Shown: piece by piece, positions 37,335 to 51,968 of the stretch
How positions within the stretch are numbered: the first letter of the stretch is position 1
How the letters are laid out: every line of letters starts with the position of its first letter
From: Cytidiella melzeri
Taxonomy: Eukaryota > Basidiomycota > Agaricomycetes > Polyporales > Irpicaceae
Assembly: GCA_022592445.1 (NCBI GenBank)
Contig: JABYQR010000016.1
Span: 62,001 to 126,000 of the forward strand
Direction: 5' to 3'
Length of the DNA stretch: 64,000 nt
The notes under the pieces: model-generated
The model's input: the letters and a program-made list of their open reading frames with translations, nothing else
What the model was told of the DNA's origin: nothing
Database searches by the model: none
Program-made: the position numbers and the translations under genes

Positions 37335-39329
37335 TTATTGAGCCTCTGATTGAGGTTTCTTTTTTTTCTTCTTTTTACGTTTCTTGGAGGGACGGCTAGG
37401 CATCTGGTCTTCGAGACCGCCGGTTTGATGCTTTCTCTTCGTCGACGTAGACGGCTGGATGTCTGACTCGGTATTGTCCGTCGCGCGTAAGAAAAGGCAT
37501 ACGAAGAAGCCGTTCGTCGCATCATCGCCTGGGGAACAGCGAATTAGCGACGCTGCTTCAGCTGCGAAAATATGCTGATGCGTCAACGAGTATGTCCAGT
37601 TGTTGCCATCCAGCCGCCGCATACCTGGCGCATTCATCTCCTCTGGCAGGCCACGCCTTGGCCATGAGGGCAGGACCATGGTTCGGGGTGCCAACGTAAA
37701 GCGGCCCGCTAAGCATTCTTCTGTCTTTAGAGCGTCCCTGACGACTCTCTCGTTTTCTGTGGCGTGCACACTGCAGGTAGAATAAACTATGCGTCTGACA
37801 GAGGGAACTAGCGGATGCATGGGGTTAGGCCGATAAACAATGAGCGGAGATTTGTAGAATCCGTACATTTCATGGCATGTTTGATCATCATCAGCTGGAA
37901 TAAGGCCAGCTTACGCAACCGCTCTTCCTCCTCCTCCGCCTCTTCTGACTCTGTGACAGCAAGATCAGTATGAGTACCGCAAAGGTAGTATTTGGCGGAG
38001 TAAAGCTCAAGACCGACCTGCTTCGAGTAGATGATCTAGGCGGTTCACGATTCCAGAGCCGCTACATGATGGATCCAACAAGCTGCGGTCAAATTGAGTT
38101 TTCCCTGGACCCTAGAAAAACAGAGCGCACCGCTCACATATGCGTTACGGCACTGTATCTGGGGTCGTCCGGTGAAGTAGTGAGGAAGTCTGCGTTGACC
38201 GCTTCCACGTTCTGGCACCGCGCCCGCGAAAGCATGCTTTGCAGAGTGGCGTACCGCTTCCGGTTGCGCTCAAACGCGAAGAGCTGTCACACCATACGGA
38301 ACAAGCTCATCGATCAGTTCCAATATCTCCTAACGGAGTGTTGCTCGCGACCACGGCGAGCGACGTAAAGCACAAGTCTACACACCTGGCCCTTGTTTTG
38401 CATTAGCGCAGCCAGGTGGGATGTTTTGTTCCCGGGAGCCGCGGTTGCGTCTATAGCCACGGTCTCTTTCTCAGCAGGTGGAGCAAGAATGTATGCAGGA
38501 AAACATGAGGCTTTGTCTTGGAGGATGATCTTCCCCTCAAGGTAAAGAGGGTCTTCGACGAACTGGGTATCGGGTGGAAATAGCAGAAGGTCCGGTATAT
38601 GCTCGTCTTTGGAAAATCCTTTACTAAACAAACAACAAACGTTTGGCGTCACTGGGCCAGAAGCTCGCGAGATCCCGCAGAAAGATTACTCACGGCTGGT
38701 CGAATGGTCCTGAGAGGATATGGCCACGGGAGACGAAAGCTCGGATGGCTTCCTCGGTGTCCCAACATATGGTATTGACACGAACATACCGAGGTATTCT
38801 CACTGGCATTTGATATGTGAGGATATCCGGTTGCGATGGAAGAAATTGAATGACTGACCAGCACGGGCATCTTGGGAAAGCGCGAGGTCCTGTGTGGTTT
38901 TTACCCCAAGCTTGACCTTGATTCTCTGAAATTCACTGTTCAGACGCGTCTTGTGACGCAGCACGGCCTGTTTCACTGGTCCATCACCGGCCTGGATACC
39001 CCCATTAGCTAGTAGTAAATCGTGTACGAGAACGAGACCCAGATTCTTGGTTGTTATCTTGCGCTCTTCCTTCAACAATTTCGCAGCGTCAATGACATCC
39101 ACGAGGACTGGTTTGTCTGGAAGCAGTACCACAACAACGATGATAATGTCAGGATGCTGGCCAAACGGCTGTAGAGTTCCGTGGTCCTCTCACATTTTAA
39201 AGTCTCAATGACGAGAGCGGCGGTACGCTTTCTGGTCTTCTCTGGCACGGTGGCGATGAGTCCCTTGATAGACCCCTGTTTTGCATCGAGTTTGTCAAGC
39301 ACGTTCGCGGCTTCAAAGTAGAAATTCAT
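37335..39329 (-). CDS. rcm1: 25S rRNA cytosine-5 methyltransferase Rcm1/NSUN5
   Basis: A nucleolar SAM-dependent NOL1/NOP2/SUN methyltransferase; yeast Rcm1 and human NSUN5 make one m5C in large-subunit rRNA. The start is [20 protein letters not shown]. Conserved blocks are in order: [51 protein letters not shown] as [14 protein letters not shown], the SAM-binding [17 protein letters not shown], motif [14 protein letters not shown], the catalytic-cysteine motif [19 protein letters not shown], and [11 protein letters not shown] very basic Lys-rich tail ([11 protein letters not shown]) probably gives nucleolar targeting. Several short introns. It is divergent from the DnaJ gene across about 600 bases. 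Confidence 0.94.
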
Positions 39330-39925
39330 TGTGTACAAGGAAGCTAGTATACAATCACGGTAACCTGTCAGTGTAACGCTCTACAGTTGATAGGTCGGAG
39401 AGAGTTCTAACTTCGCCCAAATCCCTCAACGTACAGCACCGTGCTTTATTGACATCAAGACTGATACTACGCACAAGTTCGTCCTATGAGAAAGAGCCAG
39501 CGTCAGCAACCCAGTCCCGACAATAGTTGCAAACAATAGAAAAGTCAGAAGTGAAAATGTCTTCAAAGCTAGGTGTTTACCCAGTCGGACAATGTAGATA
39601 AGTATGAAAGAGCATCATGCGAGGCCTCGCTAGAAGTAACAGCGGAGTCTTACCTTTGAACACGCTATCCACCCGTCGTTGCAGGCGTTGAAGGTGAAGT
39701 CAAGTAGAAAGTACACCAACAAGACGCTTCAAACGGTAAATTTCCATTCCAGACGCTGATGGCAAAACCCGAGATCTGGCGATCTCCTTAGGCGCTTCCA
39801 ACCTTGCTGCTGCCGTCGAAAACACGCGTGCTGTAAATAATATTATCACTGGGCTTGTTCTGCACCTACTACGTCCTCAAGCTCTCCTGCGGTCAAGTGA
39901 GTGTCAGGTGTAGACTTGTTTCAAG
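39330..39925. promoter_or_regulatory. divergent promoter region, Rcm1 and DnaJ genes
   Basis: About 600 bases between two start codons facing apart. Part of the right end is the non-coding leader of the DnaJ gene. I looked for heat-shock elements and found only weak half-matches such as TTCCAGAC near 39749, so I do not claim one. Confidence 0.4.
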
Positions 39926-41890
39926 AGTGAGTAAACGCGGCATATGTCTATAGTCAGTAAAAGGGCTCATGTAATCTTTACAGTGGCCGTGGACACTACG
40001 CTCTACGACCTCCTTGGTGTGAGACCGGACGCAACAGAAGGTGAGAAACACGTCGGGATGGGAGAAATGATATTGTTAATGCCCACGACACTCGCGCAGA
40101 TGATATAAAGAAGGCCTATCGCAGAAAGGTGCGTCGTATCCTGTGATGTGGCAATTCTGTGGTGCTTACTTGTGACTGACATTTAGGCTAGAGAACATCA
40201 CCCGGTATGTTCATTCACAAGAGTTTCACCTTCAGAATTAATGGCCACCCACTCATGTGGCTTGATAGGACAAGGTGTGTACAAGCTCTGCGCTCCAGTG
40301 CACGATAATATTGTATATTCAGTAAACAATACAGAATCCGAATGATCCGGAAGCAGGCCAAAAGTTCCAAGAGATGGCTGCAGCGTTAGTACATTCCATC
40401 AGCTCGATCTGTAAAATTGAACAAAATTGCTTACACTCTCACTTGTAGTTATGAAATTCTGAGTTCCGCGGATACACGGGATTCCTATGACATGCATGGA
40501 ATGGATGGCCTCAATGGACATGGTGCTCCTGGCGGAATGGACGCTGCAGATATCTTTGCTGAGCTCTTCGGTGGAGGCCCGGGTGGATTTCAGTTTGGCT
40601 TCGACTTTGGACAGGGCGGGCCCGGCAGAACAAGAACGAGGGGCGAAGATTCGGTCATTCCGTACGATGTGACACTTGAGGAGCTATACAACGGCAAGAG
40701 CGTGAAAATGAACATGGAAAAGGAGGCTGTATGCGCGACGTGCAAAGGGTAAGCCACATGCTATCGCTCAATTCGTTGCGTTGTTTTTAGTCGGAGGGCA
40801 ATGAATAATGACTGCGAGGTAGGTCAGGCGCGAAAGGGTCCGCCAAACCGAAATCGTGCGCGAAGTGTGACGGGAAGGGTTTTGTGATGGCACAAACGCA
40901 GGTGTGTACAATAAGTTGTTCACAATATTCATTCGTCATGGTCTTTGGCCATTAGTTAGGACCCGGTCGATATGGTACCTCAAGAGCAATGTGTACGGAT
41001 TGCTCTGGTCATGGTGAGAAACTGCGCGAGAAGGACCAGTTAGTCTTACTTTTACTACTGGTGTACTCGCCTACTTTGCTCAATCCTGCGGATTTTGTAG
41101 ATGCAAGAAGTGTAAGGGTAAAAAAACTGTGAAAGAGAAGACGCGACAAGAGATATTCATCGAGAGAGGAATGGCCGATCGTCAGAGAATTGTATTGTCA
41201 GGTGCAGGTGACGAAGAGGCACGTTCTATTGAATGTGGCCTAGGACTGGTATTCACTGAATTACACTTTATCAGCCCGGCGTGCCTCCAGGCGATGTTAT
41301 CTTCCAGCTCAAAACACGACCTCATCCTGCATTCGAGCGATCTGGAAACGACCTCCTTACGAAAGTACACGTTACGCTATCGGAAGCTTTGCTTGGATTC
41401 TCTAGGATAATATTGACGCACTTGGATGGACGCGGCATACACATTTCAAATCCAATGGGCAAGCCTATCAAGACGGGACACAGTATCATGCTCCGTGGCG
41501 AAGGCATGCCGATATACAAGAATCCTGATCAGAAGGGACAGCTATATGTCGTCTTCGAGGTTGACATGCCTGATGAAGAATGGTGCAGAACAGTGGACAA
41601 GACGGTGAGTCGCAGTTTACGGTAGCGGCTACGAATCTGATGATTGCTGTTCGAATCGAATTAAGGCTCTCGAAGCTCTTCTACCACCTGGAAAGCCAGA
41701 GATGGATCCCAAGCCAGCTGTGATCGATGAAGTTGCATTTGAGGAAAGCGACCTTGAGGACGTGCGTGAACCGCCTTTCCCTGGTACCTTTTTTGACGAC
41801 GGTTATGCGAAGTTCGGTGACCACGAAGACGACTGGGAGGATGAAGATGAGGACGAGGAGGGTGTGGAACCCGAATGCAGGCAGCAGTAA
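39926..41890 (+). CDS. ydj1: type I DnaJ (Ydj1/DNAJA family) co-chaperone
   Basis: A cytosolic Hsp40 that delivers clients to Hsp70 and stimulates its ATPase. The start codon is split by an intron: A at 39926, then TG at 39984-39985, giving MAVDTTLYDLLGVRPDATE. The J domain carries the HPD motif (AREHHPDKNPNDPEAGQKFQ) across micro-exons. The Gly-rich region (FAELFGGGPGGFQFGFDFG) precedes four zinc-finger motifs: CATCKGSG, CAKCDGKG, CTDCSGHG and CKKCKGKK. The client-binding part follows (FIERGMADRQRIVLSGAGDE, PPGDVIFQLKTRPHPAFER, EALLGFSRIILTHLDGRGI). The protein ends in CRQQ, a possible CaaX farnesylation box, like CASQ of yeast Ydj1. Eight or more introns. Confidence 0.93.
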
Positions 41891-42570
41891 CGCTGCTTCT
41901 CTATGCTTTGCTGTTCGATTTGCTGCCACCCTAGGCGCTGTTGAGGATCTGTGGTTGCTTAATGCCCGTGATATGCTACACCTTCATATTTATAATTGCA
42001 CTTGTATCGTTTGTTTCTCTCTTTAATCACGAACACCCTGATCATGGACAATTGCGAGAGGCCCGCTCGCCGCAAGAAGGCAATTTCCGGTGGTAGTATG
42101 CCTGATGATGTGCAGTGGAGTATTGACGGTCCGAGTGTGAGCTCGCTCCGTGTAAGAAGAGAAACCCTGAACATGACAAACGTGCACCTCTTCACCCCTA
42201 CCAAACCGACCTTGTCGCATAACTGTGCATGTCCGAGTGGCTTCGACAGGAGCAGCTAAGTAGAACTGAATACCACAGTGCATGGGCGGTACATGATCAC
42301 CTTGAATGTACAAACATACTACAGCCAGTTATCGTTTCACGTTGAGGACAGTGTAGGATCTCGAGTAATCGTGAAAGCATATATCAAGAGCAAATTAAAA
42401 TACACATAATCTACATAAACCGAAGAAAGATACATCTGCTGAACGTCCCGACTATCTGATTATCGTCATACTTAGAATGGCAGTGATTTCGCGGTTATGA
42501 TGAGTTCGAGTGCGTGTATATTACCTACATCATGTTCAAGCTTATTGTCATGAAGGCACGAAACCATAAC
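41891..42570. other. convergent intergenic region
   Basis: About 680 bases between the stops of the DnaJ gene and the minus-strand coiled-coil gene. The left part is AT-rich and looks like 3' untranslated sequence. No supported exon. Confidence 0.45.
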
Positions 42571-44294
42571 TCACTGCTCATGGTCGATGTACTTGACAAA
42601 CGACTCCAAAAGTACTTTCGGCTTGAGCATGATTTGACGTCGAAGTTGCCCATGCGCCGAGTCGCCCTGGCTGTTCGTTCTGCTGATCGCTTGCGGTGTA
42701 TCCAGCGACGAACGTGAGGTTGCAATACGTGAGTCATGCTCGGAAGAATGACGTTCCGCTGTGTGACGGGACTGCTCATTCTCTGACGTCGTAACAAGAC
42801 CAAGCTCTACCGTGCATAACACGTAGTTATAGCTGTCAGCGTGCTTGGACGAAGGAAGAGGAAGCACGTTCTCCATGGTCGCTGCGTCGAAACGGCCTGC
42901 GTCATTCCGAACCTCGATGCGCAACCCATGCTTGTCTGAACGTCTGCTTGTGGACTCTACTTGCGCTCCTGCAGGTGGGATGACAACGACTTCCAAAAAC
43001 TGGCTCATGAAAGCCTCTCGCAATGAGGAAGTAACCTTCAAGGACTCCTCGCATAACAGGTGCAGTTTAGGCCCGTGTCGCTCACGCAGCCTGTCTGCCA
43101 ACGAGTGAGTGCTTCGTGGGTACCCGGCGATGGTAAGGAGAGTGTGTACCCCCACAAGATTGCGCTCTAGGTGTCGTTGGATGTCATGCTCCCTGGGGTC
43201 GGTTGGTGGATGATCTGAAGTAGGAGTCACGGGGGTTGGTAGCACCCCAGACGGATGAGACAGTTGGTCCTTCAGATATGAGTGCGTTAACGCTCTCCAT
43301 CGGGCAGCAGTCGCCACAGGTTCTGTATTGTTGATAAGAATCGACACAAACCGATACGGAAATTAGAACACTCGCCTTGAAGGTGCATCTTCTTGAAGAC
43401 AACTGACAACGCGTGATCCAATTCTGTGGGTGTTCCAAAGCAGAACGCGTCTAGTATCAACCTGACGCAGCCAACCTCCCAGGCTTGCAACGCGTATTGC
43501 AACAGTATGGGGTCCGACACATGAGTTCTACTCATGAGAAGCTCTACCATCTGCACCCCAACGACCTGCTCGACAGCGTCGAGATGTTCGGGGTCCACAG
43601 CCACCTGCCTCTTGTATCCGGGTGCAGCACGTAGTTCTGCATGGTACGTTTCTGCAACAGTAGCGGCGAACTGTTGGACTTGGCCGTTCAGGTCTTGCAC
43701 ACTTTGGCGAATAGAGGCGTTGTCGAGCGCATCGGTTTTGCTGAGGAAAGAACGCAAAGACGAGAGTTCTGCGGTGTAGTTGTTCAGGGTCTGGCGTGTA
43801 AAATCATGGTCCTTCCTAAGTCTCTCGTACTTTGACTTGTAGTATTCCGAGGACGATGAGGGAGTGCTTGGTGACACTGCAGACGTAGGTGAGATGGGAG
43901 GTGACGATATGGGTGCCGAAGCTATCTTGGTGGAGAGGGTGAGATGCGTCCGCTCGCTAGCTTGTGCCTCGAGCTGGCTCTGCAGCTGAGCAACCTGCTT
44001 TCGCAACCTCTCGTTCTCCTCCTGAAGCTTCCTCACTTCGTAATCATCCTGGTCAGCCTTGGAATTGTGTCCGTTTCCCTCTGACTCGGAGCCTCGTCTC
44101 GTACTCCTCCCCGACTTGTTGTCCCCCCTATGGTAGGCAGACGCGTCCGGTCCAGAGGAAGGCGCGAGGCCCAGGGCGCGATGGTGTGAATGCGCTATTC
44201 TGTCAATATATGACGCCTCTAGGTCGTGAATGTCGTCAGATAGTCGTATAGTGGGAAGAAACCAGTCGAGGAATGAAGTCCAGAATGAGCTCAT
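42571..44294 (-). CDS. coiled-coil protein of unknown function
   Basis: I do not recognise a family. Two large exons join in phase at KKMHLQGE and PVATAARWRALTHSYL across one intron near 43327-43376, giving about 560 residues. The N terminus MSSFWTSFLDWFLPTIRLSD is amphipathic. A clear coiled coil follows (DYEVRKLQEENERLRKQVAQ, then LQSQLEAQASERTH), a Ser/Pro linker, a second coiled region (YYKSKYERLRKDHDFTRQTL), and an all-helical domain with VQMVELLMSRTHVSDPILLQ, QAWEVGCVRLILDAFCFG and LVGVHTLLTIAG. The end is KPKVLLESFVKYIDHEQ. The length and sparse interruption show a real gene. A cytoskeletal, trafficking or membrane-tether role is possible but unsupported. Confidence 0.8.
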
Positions 44295-44657
44295 GAAGAG
44301 CTGTGTAGGCGTGATTGTTATATGGCGATGGGAACCATACGCGAGTGCATGAGATGAAACAGGGCAATACTGTTGTCACCGGTCACCACTATCGCGACAA
44401 TCAGCGCAGTTTCCGTCGAGATAAGTCTTGAGATAGACGGGGTATAACAGAGAGCAATGAAGGGATATACAACGAGGGCTGCCTCGCGGTGGCAGCGTGT
44501 TGTTGAGAGAGACGACCATAGGGTGGGAGGAAACCGAAACTAGTCCACTGAAGCGCTCCTTGTAGCGGCCTAGTAAGTATGGCATTTCTAATCTCTTCAT
44601 TACTGGAATAAAACAACGATTGTATTCAGCTTACAGCAGGAGGTTTGGGTACAATCG
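44295..44657. other. intergenic region
   Basis: About 360 bases between two minus-strand genes: the coiled-coil gene promoter and the 3' flank of the F-box-like gene. No other feature. Confidence 0.45.
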
Positions 44658-45610
44658 TTATCCTAATCGCATTGTCCTGACAGTCTGCATGTCAGGCATA
44701 CATGACTTCTCCTGCACAAAATACTGTACAATATCCCTGGCATCGCACGCAACCGCGGTCTTCAACATCTCCTGAGTGACAATAACCCTATCCTCCAGCC
44801 TCCGCTTCTTCGCAGTCCTCCTCGATTTACGCTCATTGTCTTGGCTGTGCAAACGCCTTTTGCCACCCAGTGGCTTAGCATCCCGCTGCCGGCTAGCCTC
44901 GAATTTCTCTGCATCGGAGGGTACTTCCTCCGCGTCGGCATTAGAGCTGGAAGCCGACGGTGACGAAGGGTCTGGCTCTACCAGCAGCTTGACGAGCGCA
45001 AGGTCTTTCCTCCGTATAGCAGCGTGGACGGCAAGCCCCCGTTTGCAGGCTGGCGATGCACCTTGATCGAGCAAGAAACGGACCAGAGGCACGAATCCAG
45101 CAGCAACAGCTTTGGTCAAGGCATATCCGTCCCACACGTTGGGATCTGGCGTCGGAATACGAGGGTGGGAGTAGAGATAACGCAATATAGGCAGCGGAGG
45201 GTCAGAGGTGTGCCATCTACCTGACGGCCTTGACGATAAGGTGCGGAATAACCGCCTTGGAAGCTCCGTGCGTATCCTCTGAGGTATCTCAGGGCAATTG
45301 GGTAGCCCAAGAACGAACTCTAGAACGGGCTGTTCGCAAATGGGATAGCGTAGCGACTTGCTCACGACGCTCGAGTGACTCGGTTGCCTAGCAGAGCCCA
45401 GGTAGCGATACACGAGGTATTCTGCCCGCACAGACGAAGGGGCGGCTTTGAAGATCGAGTAAAGTCGCTTCGAAGCGAGTGGAAGTGCGTGCCAGCATGA
45501 ATGTACTTGTATTTCGTAGAGCAGCTACTCAGCATTTTGTTCAGCAAAACGCCGTACACGGAGGGACCGGAACCTACTTCAATCGGTAAGTCATACAGAC
45601 CACAGCTCAT
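44658..45610 (-). CDS. F-box-like protein with ankyrin-type repeats
   Basis: The start MSCGLYDLPIE and, after an intron, HALPLASKRLYSIFKAAPSS match the way basidiomycete F-box-like proteins open (LPxE, then LPLASK). The exact acceptor of this intron was not resolved. The middle shows ankyrin-like helical pairs: YALTKAVAAGFVPLVRFLLD with QGASPACKRGLAVHAAIRRK, then DLALVKLLVE, and VTQEMLKTAVACDARDIVQY. A Ser/Lys-rich insert with several basic runs separates the last two. Such proteins may be substrate adapters of SCF ubiquitin ligases, but the F-box is weak and SKP1 binding is not assured. It is divergent from PEX1 across 236 bases. Confidence 0.72.
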
Positions 45611-45846
45611 ATACTAGACTTGCGCCGAATGGCCCACCGTTTGTGACTGACGATGGGTCGTTGAAAGGTTGTGGTAACTTGTAAGTAGTAGATGATCCAA
45701 AATTTGTTTGGTCATACAGCTATCAGATCTCAGATCTGTAGGTGACAGTAACGCGCAACTGGGAATAATCACATTCTTAGTGGCTTCAATTGGTGCTGAT
45801 CTATCTGCTCAAAACTCGTTCACCACAGTCCTCGATTTTGACCTTG

Positions 45847-50127
<4,281 letters not shown>

Positions 50128-50435
50128 TCCGTGTCAGATAGTGATCGTCTGCAAACAGTGCAATACTTGAAGGACAGTGCAGAAAAGCATGAGCCAGAGC
50201 GTTCCTTATTACATCCCGCAGTGTGCAAAGAAAGATGTTGTGTTCTATCACTGAGGAGGCAGAGAATGATTATGAACGACACAATAGTGAAGAATACATA
50301 TCGTCCTACGAGACCAATGTCCTCTATCAGCATAACACAACAGCGGTGCCGTCATCACAGGACTTACTTGATACTAATACAGCTTTGACAGTCTTGTGAT
50401 TAATAACTTCAGGGCATATTCCTACGGCAGCCGCT
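50128..50435. other. convergent intergenic region
   Basis: Shared 3' region of PEX1 and the small minus-strand membrane-protein gene. No feature was recognised. Confidence 0.4.
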
Positions 50436-51066
50436 TCAGCAAATAAAGACATCAGCATTAAGCGGTTGAGTTAGGTTTGTATTATGTACCTTGGTATAGT
50501 GGTGTGTCCCAGCGGCATTCACCCTCTGCGGAGTAGGCTGGGTCTTGTTAAGAATTTCCTCGGGAACGCGGGGGTCAGGATTCAGCCCTTTGCCCTGCGT
50601 CGGTCGAATCAGCGTGTTGAGCACCCATAGATGAAGCCGCTGCTTACGGCGACAAAGGACATGACGGATGCCAGCAGTCCCTCGGATCCACGATGGTCAT
50701 CGTTGCCCGGTAAGGGAAACGAGCCTGTTTTTACTTCACGCTCCTTCCAGTTTGCGACATAGCGTTGCCCGTCTGCCTTCGGAGCCCCATCGTTGCCTGG
50801 TTGCTGCCCGTGGCGCACGATCCCTGTGGTGGGAAGGATGGCTGTAAGCTCGGTTTGAACACACTCTGATAACTCACAGGTTTGGTTGTCCTTCTTGTGT
50901 GCGCGGAATTGGAAGAGGTAAAAGGCCAAGAAACCAGCGGCAAAGACACCAGTGGCGGCGAAGAAGGCCTGCGTGGTTGAGTAAGATAGACAGATGTGTC
51001 GTGCGAGTAAAGGTGGCCACTTACCCGTCCGCCGCCTGGCTTTGTGTGAGTTGGCTGCGCAGACAT
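50436..51066 (-). CDS. small single-pass membrane protein, unknown
   Basis: Four exons join in phase. Exon 1 encodes MSAQPTHTKPGGGR. Exon 2 encodes AFFAATGVFAAGFLAFYLFQ, one strong membrane helix followed by FRAHKKD. Exon 3 encodes IVRHGQQPGNDGAPKADGQR and YVANWKERE. Exon 4 encodes GKGLNPDPRVPEEILNKTQP and AAGTHHYTKV. The last few residues may differ, because a good donor (AAG, then GTACAT) follows TKV and would splice to a further small exon. The layout (short N terminus, Gly/Ala-rich helix, basic flank, polar tail of under 90 residues) is typical of small mitochondrial inner-membrane proteins, but I do not recognise this one. An alternative without the last intron would end at 50609. Confidence 0.65.
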
Positions 51067-51471
51067 AGTTGAGGGTCGGTCAGAGTAGCGATTTGAGATG
51101 GGGAAGATGGGGACAAGACAGCTCGACCAACGTACCCCGTTGCCAGTTGTAGAACACCGACTATGAGCTTGCGTGACGTCACGCTACAATCGATGAGCAG
51201 CGGCCGCGCAGTGGATCGCCCCACATTCCGAGTCGCGACATACGCGGCACATATGTTCGGGATCGACAGGTCACCACCTCACGATAGAGGACAGGCCCAG
51301 AAATACCACAGGCTGCCACTGCTAAAATCAAGTGTAGAACGGGGTGATCAACTACTTGTACTCACCTGTCGGTTCAAATCACGAAGACCGACACAGAGTC
51401 TGTAGCAAAGATGAACATAAAGAGCTCGGGACTGACAAAATCTGACACAGGTCTACGGATCAGGCATGAGT
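51067..51471. other. promoter of the small membrane-protein gene
   Basis: About 400 bases between two minus-strand genes. A GGTTCAAATC near 51365 resembles a tRNA T-loop but has no tRNA fold around it. No other feature. Confidence 0.4.
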
Positions 51472-51968
51472 CTACGTCTCTTTCGGGTGCGTAGCTGCTT
51501 CAGCGGGTGCGGGGGCCTTGGGGTTTTGTTTCCAGTGAAGACCATGTTCCCCAGCGACAAGAGGCGGTAAATTTCGACATGGCCCGGGCAGGGGGAAAAG
51601 TTCATCCTCTGCCTTAATCTCAGCAGCTGGTATCTCAGCCCTTCCCGCCCGTACTTGCAGAACAGTAGCGTCGTCGCGGATATCGATATAAGCTTCTCTG
51701 CGTGCTTCACGGTGTTGCAGCACGCTAACAGCATTAGACCGATCGTACAGACTGCGTGAGGAAGAAGCGTGTCAGAGACACAGTTCATTTACCATACAAT
51801 CCAAAGGGTGAGTATACACTCCTTGTCGACAGAGGAATCGAGGGCCGCATATCCACGTGTGCTTAATGGATAACCGAAAGCTCTACCACCGAGCGGGATT
51901 GCAAACACAGTCGCGCTGGTGACAACTGCAACGAACAAAACCAGAGTCCGAGGATTTGAGAACCGCAT
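51472..51968 (-). CDS. small secreted protein, unknown
   Basis: The start MRFSNPRTLVLFVAVVTSAT followed by VFAIPLGGRAFGYPLS is a good signal peptide. One intron (donor GTAAAT near 51790, acceptor CTGTTAG near 51726) joins in phase to VLQHREARREAYIDIRDDA, VLQVRAGRAEIPAAEIKAE and a Pro-rich end, PKAPAPAEAATHPKET. The mature part would be under 110 residues. It has few cysteines, so it is unlike the usual disulfide-rich effectors. The intron choice is inferred from phase; an earlier donor after DKE is possible. Function unknown. Confidence 0.55.

Noticed and set aside
39700..39760. Heat-shock element upstream of the DnaJ gene
   Set aside because: Only partial matches such as TTCCAGAC were found, not three alternating nGAAn units.
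51355..51390. A tRNA-like T-loop GGTTCAAATC
   Set aside because: The flanking bases do not form a T stem, and no D arm or anticodon arm is found at the right distance.
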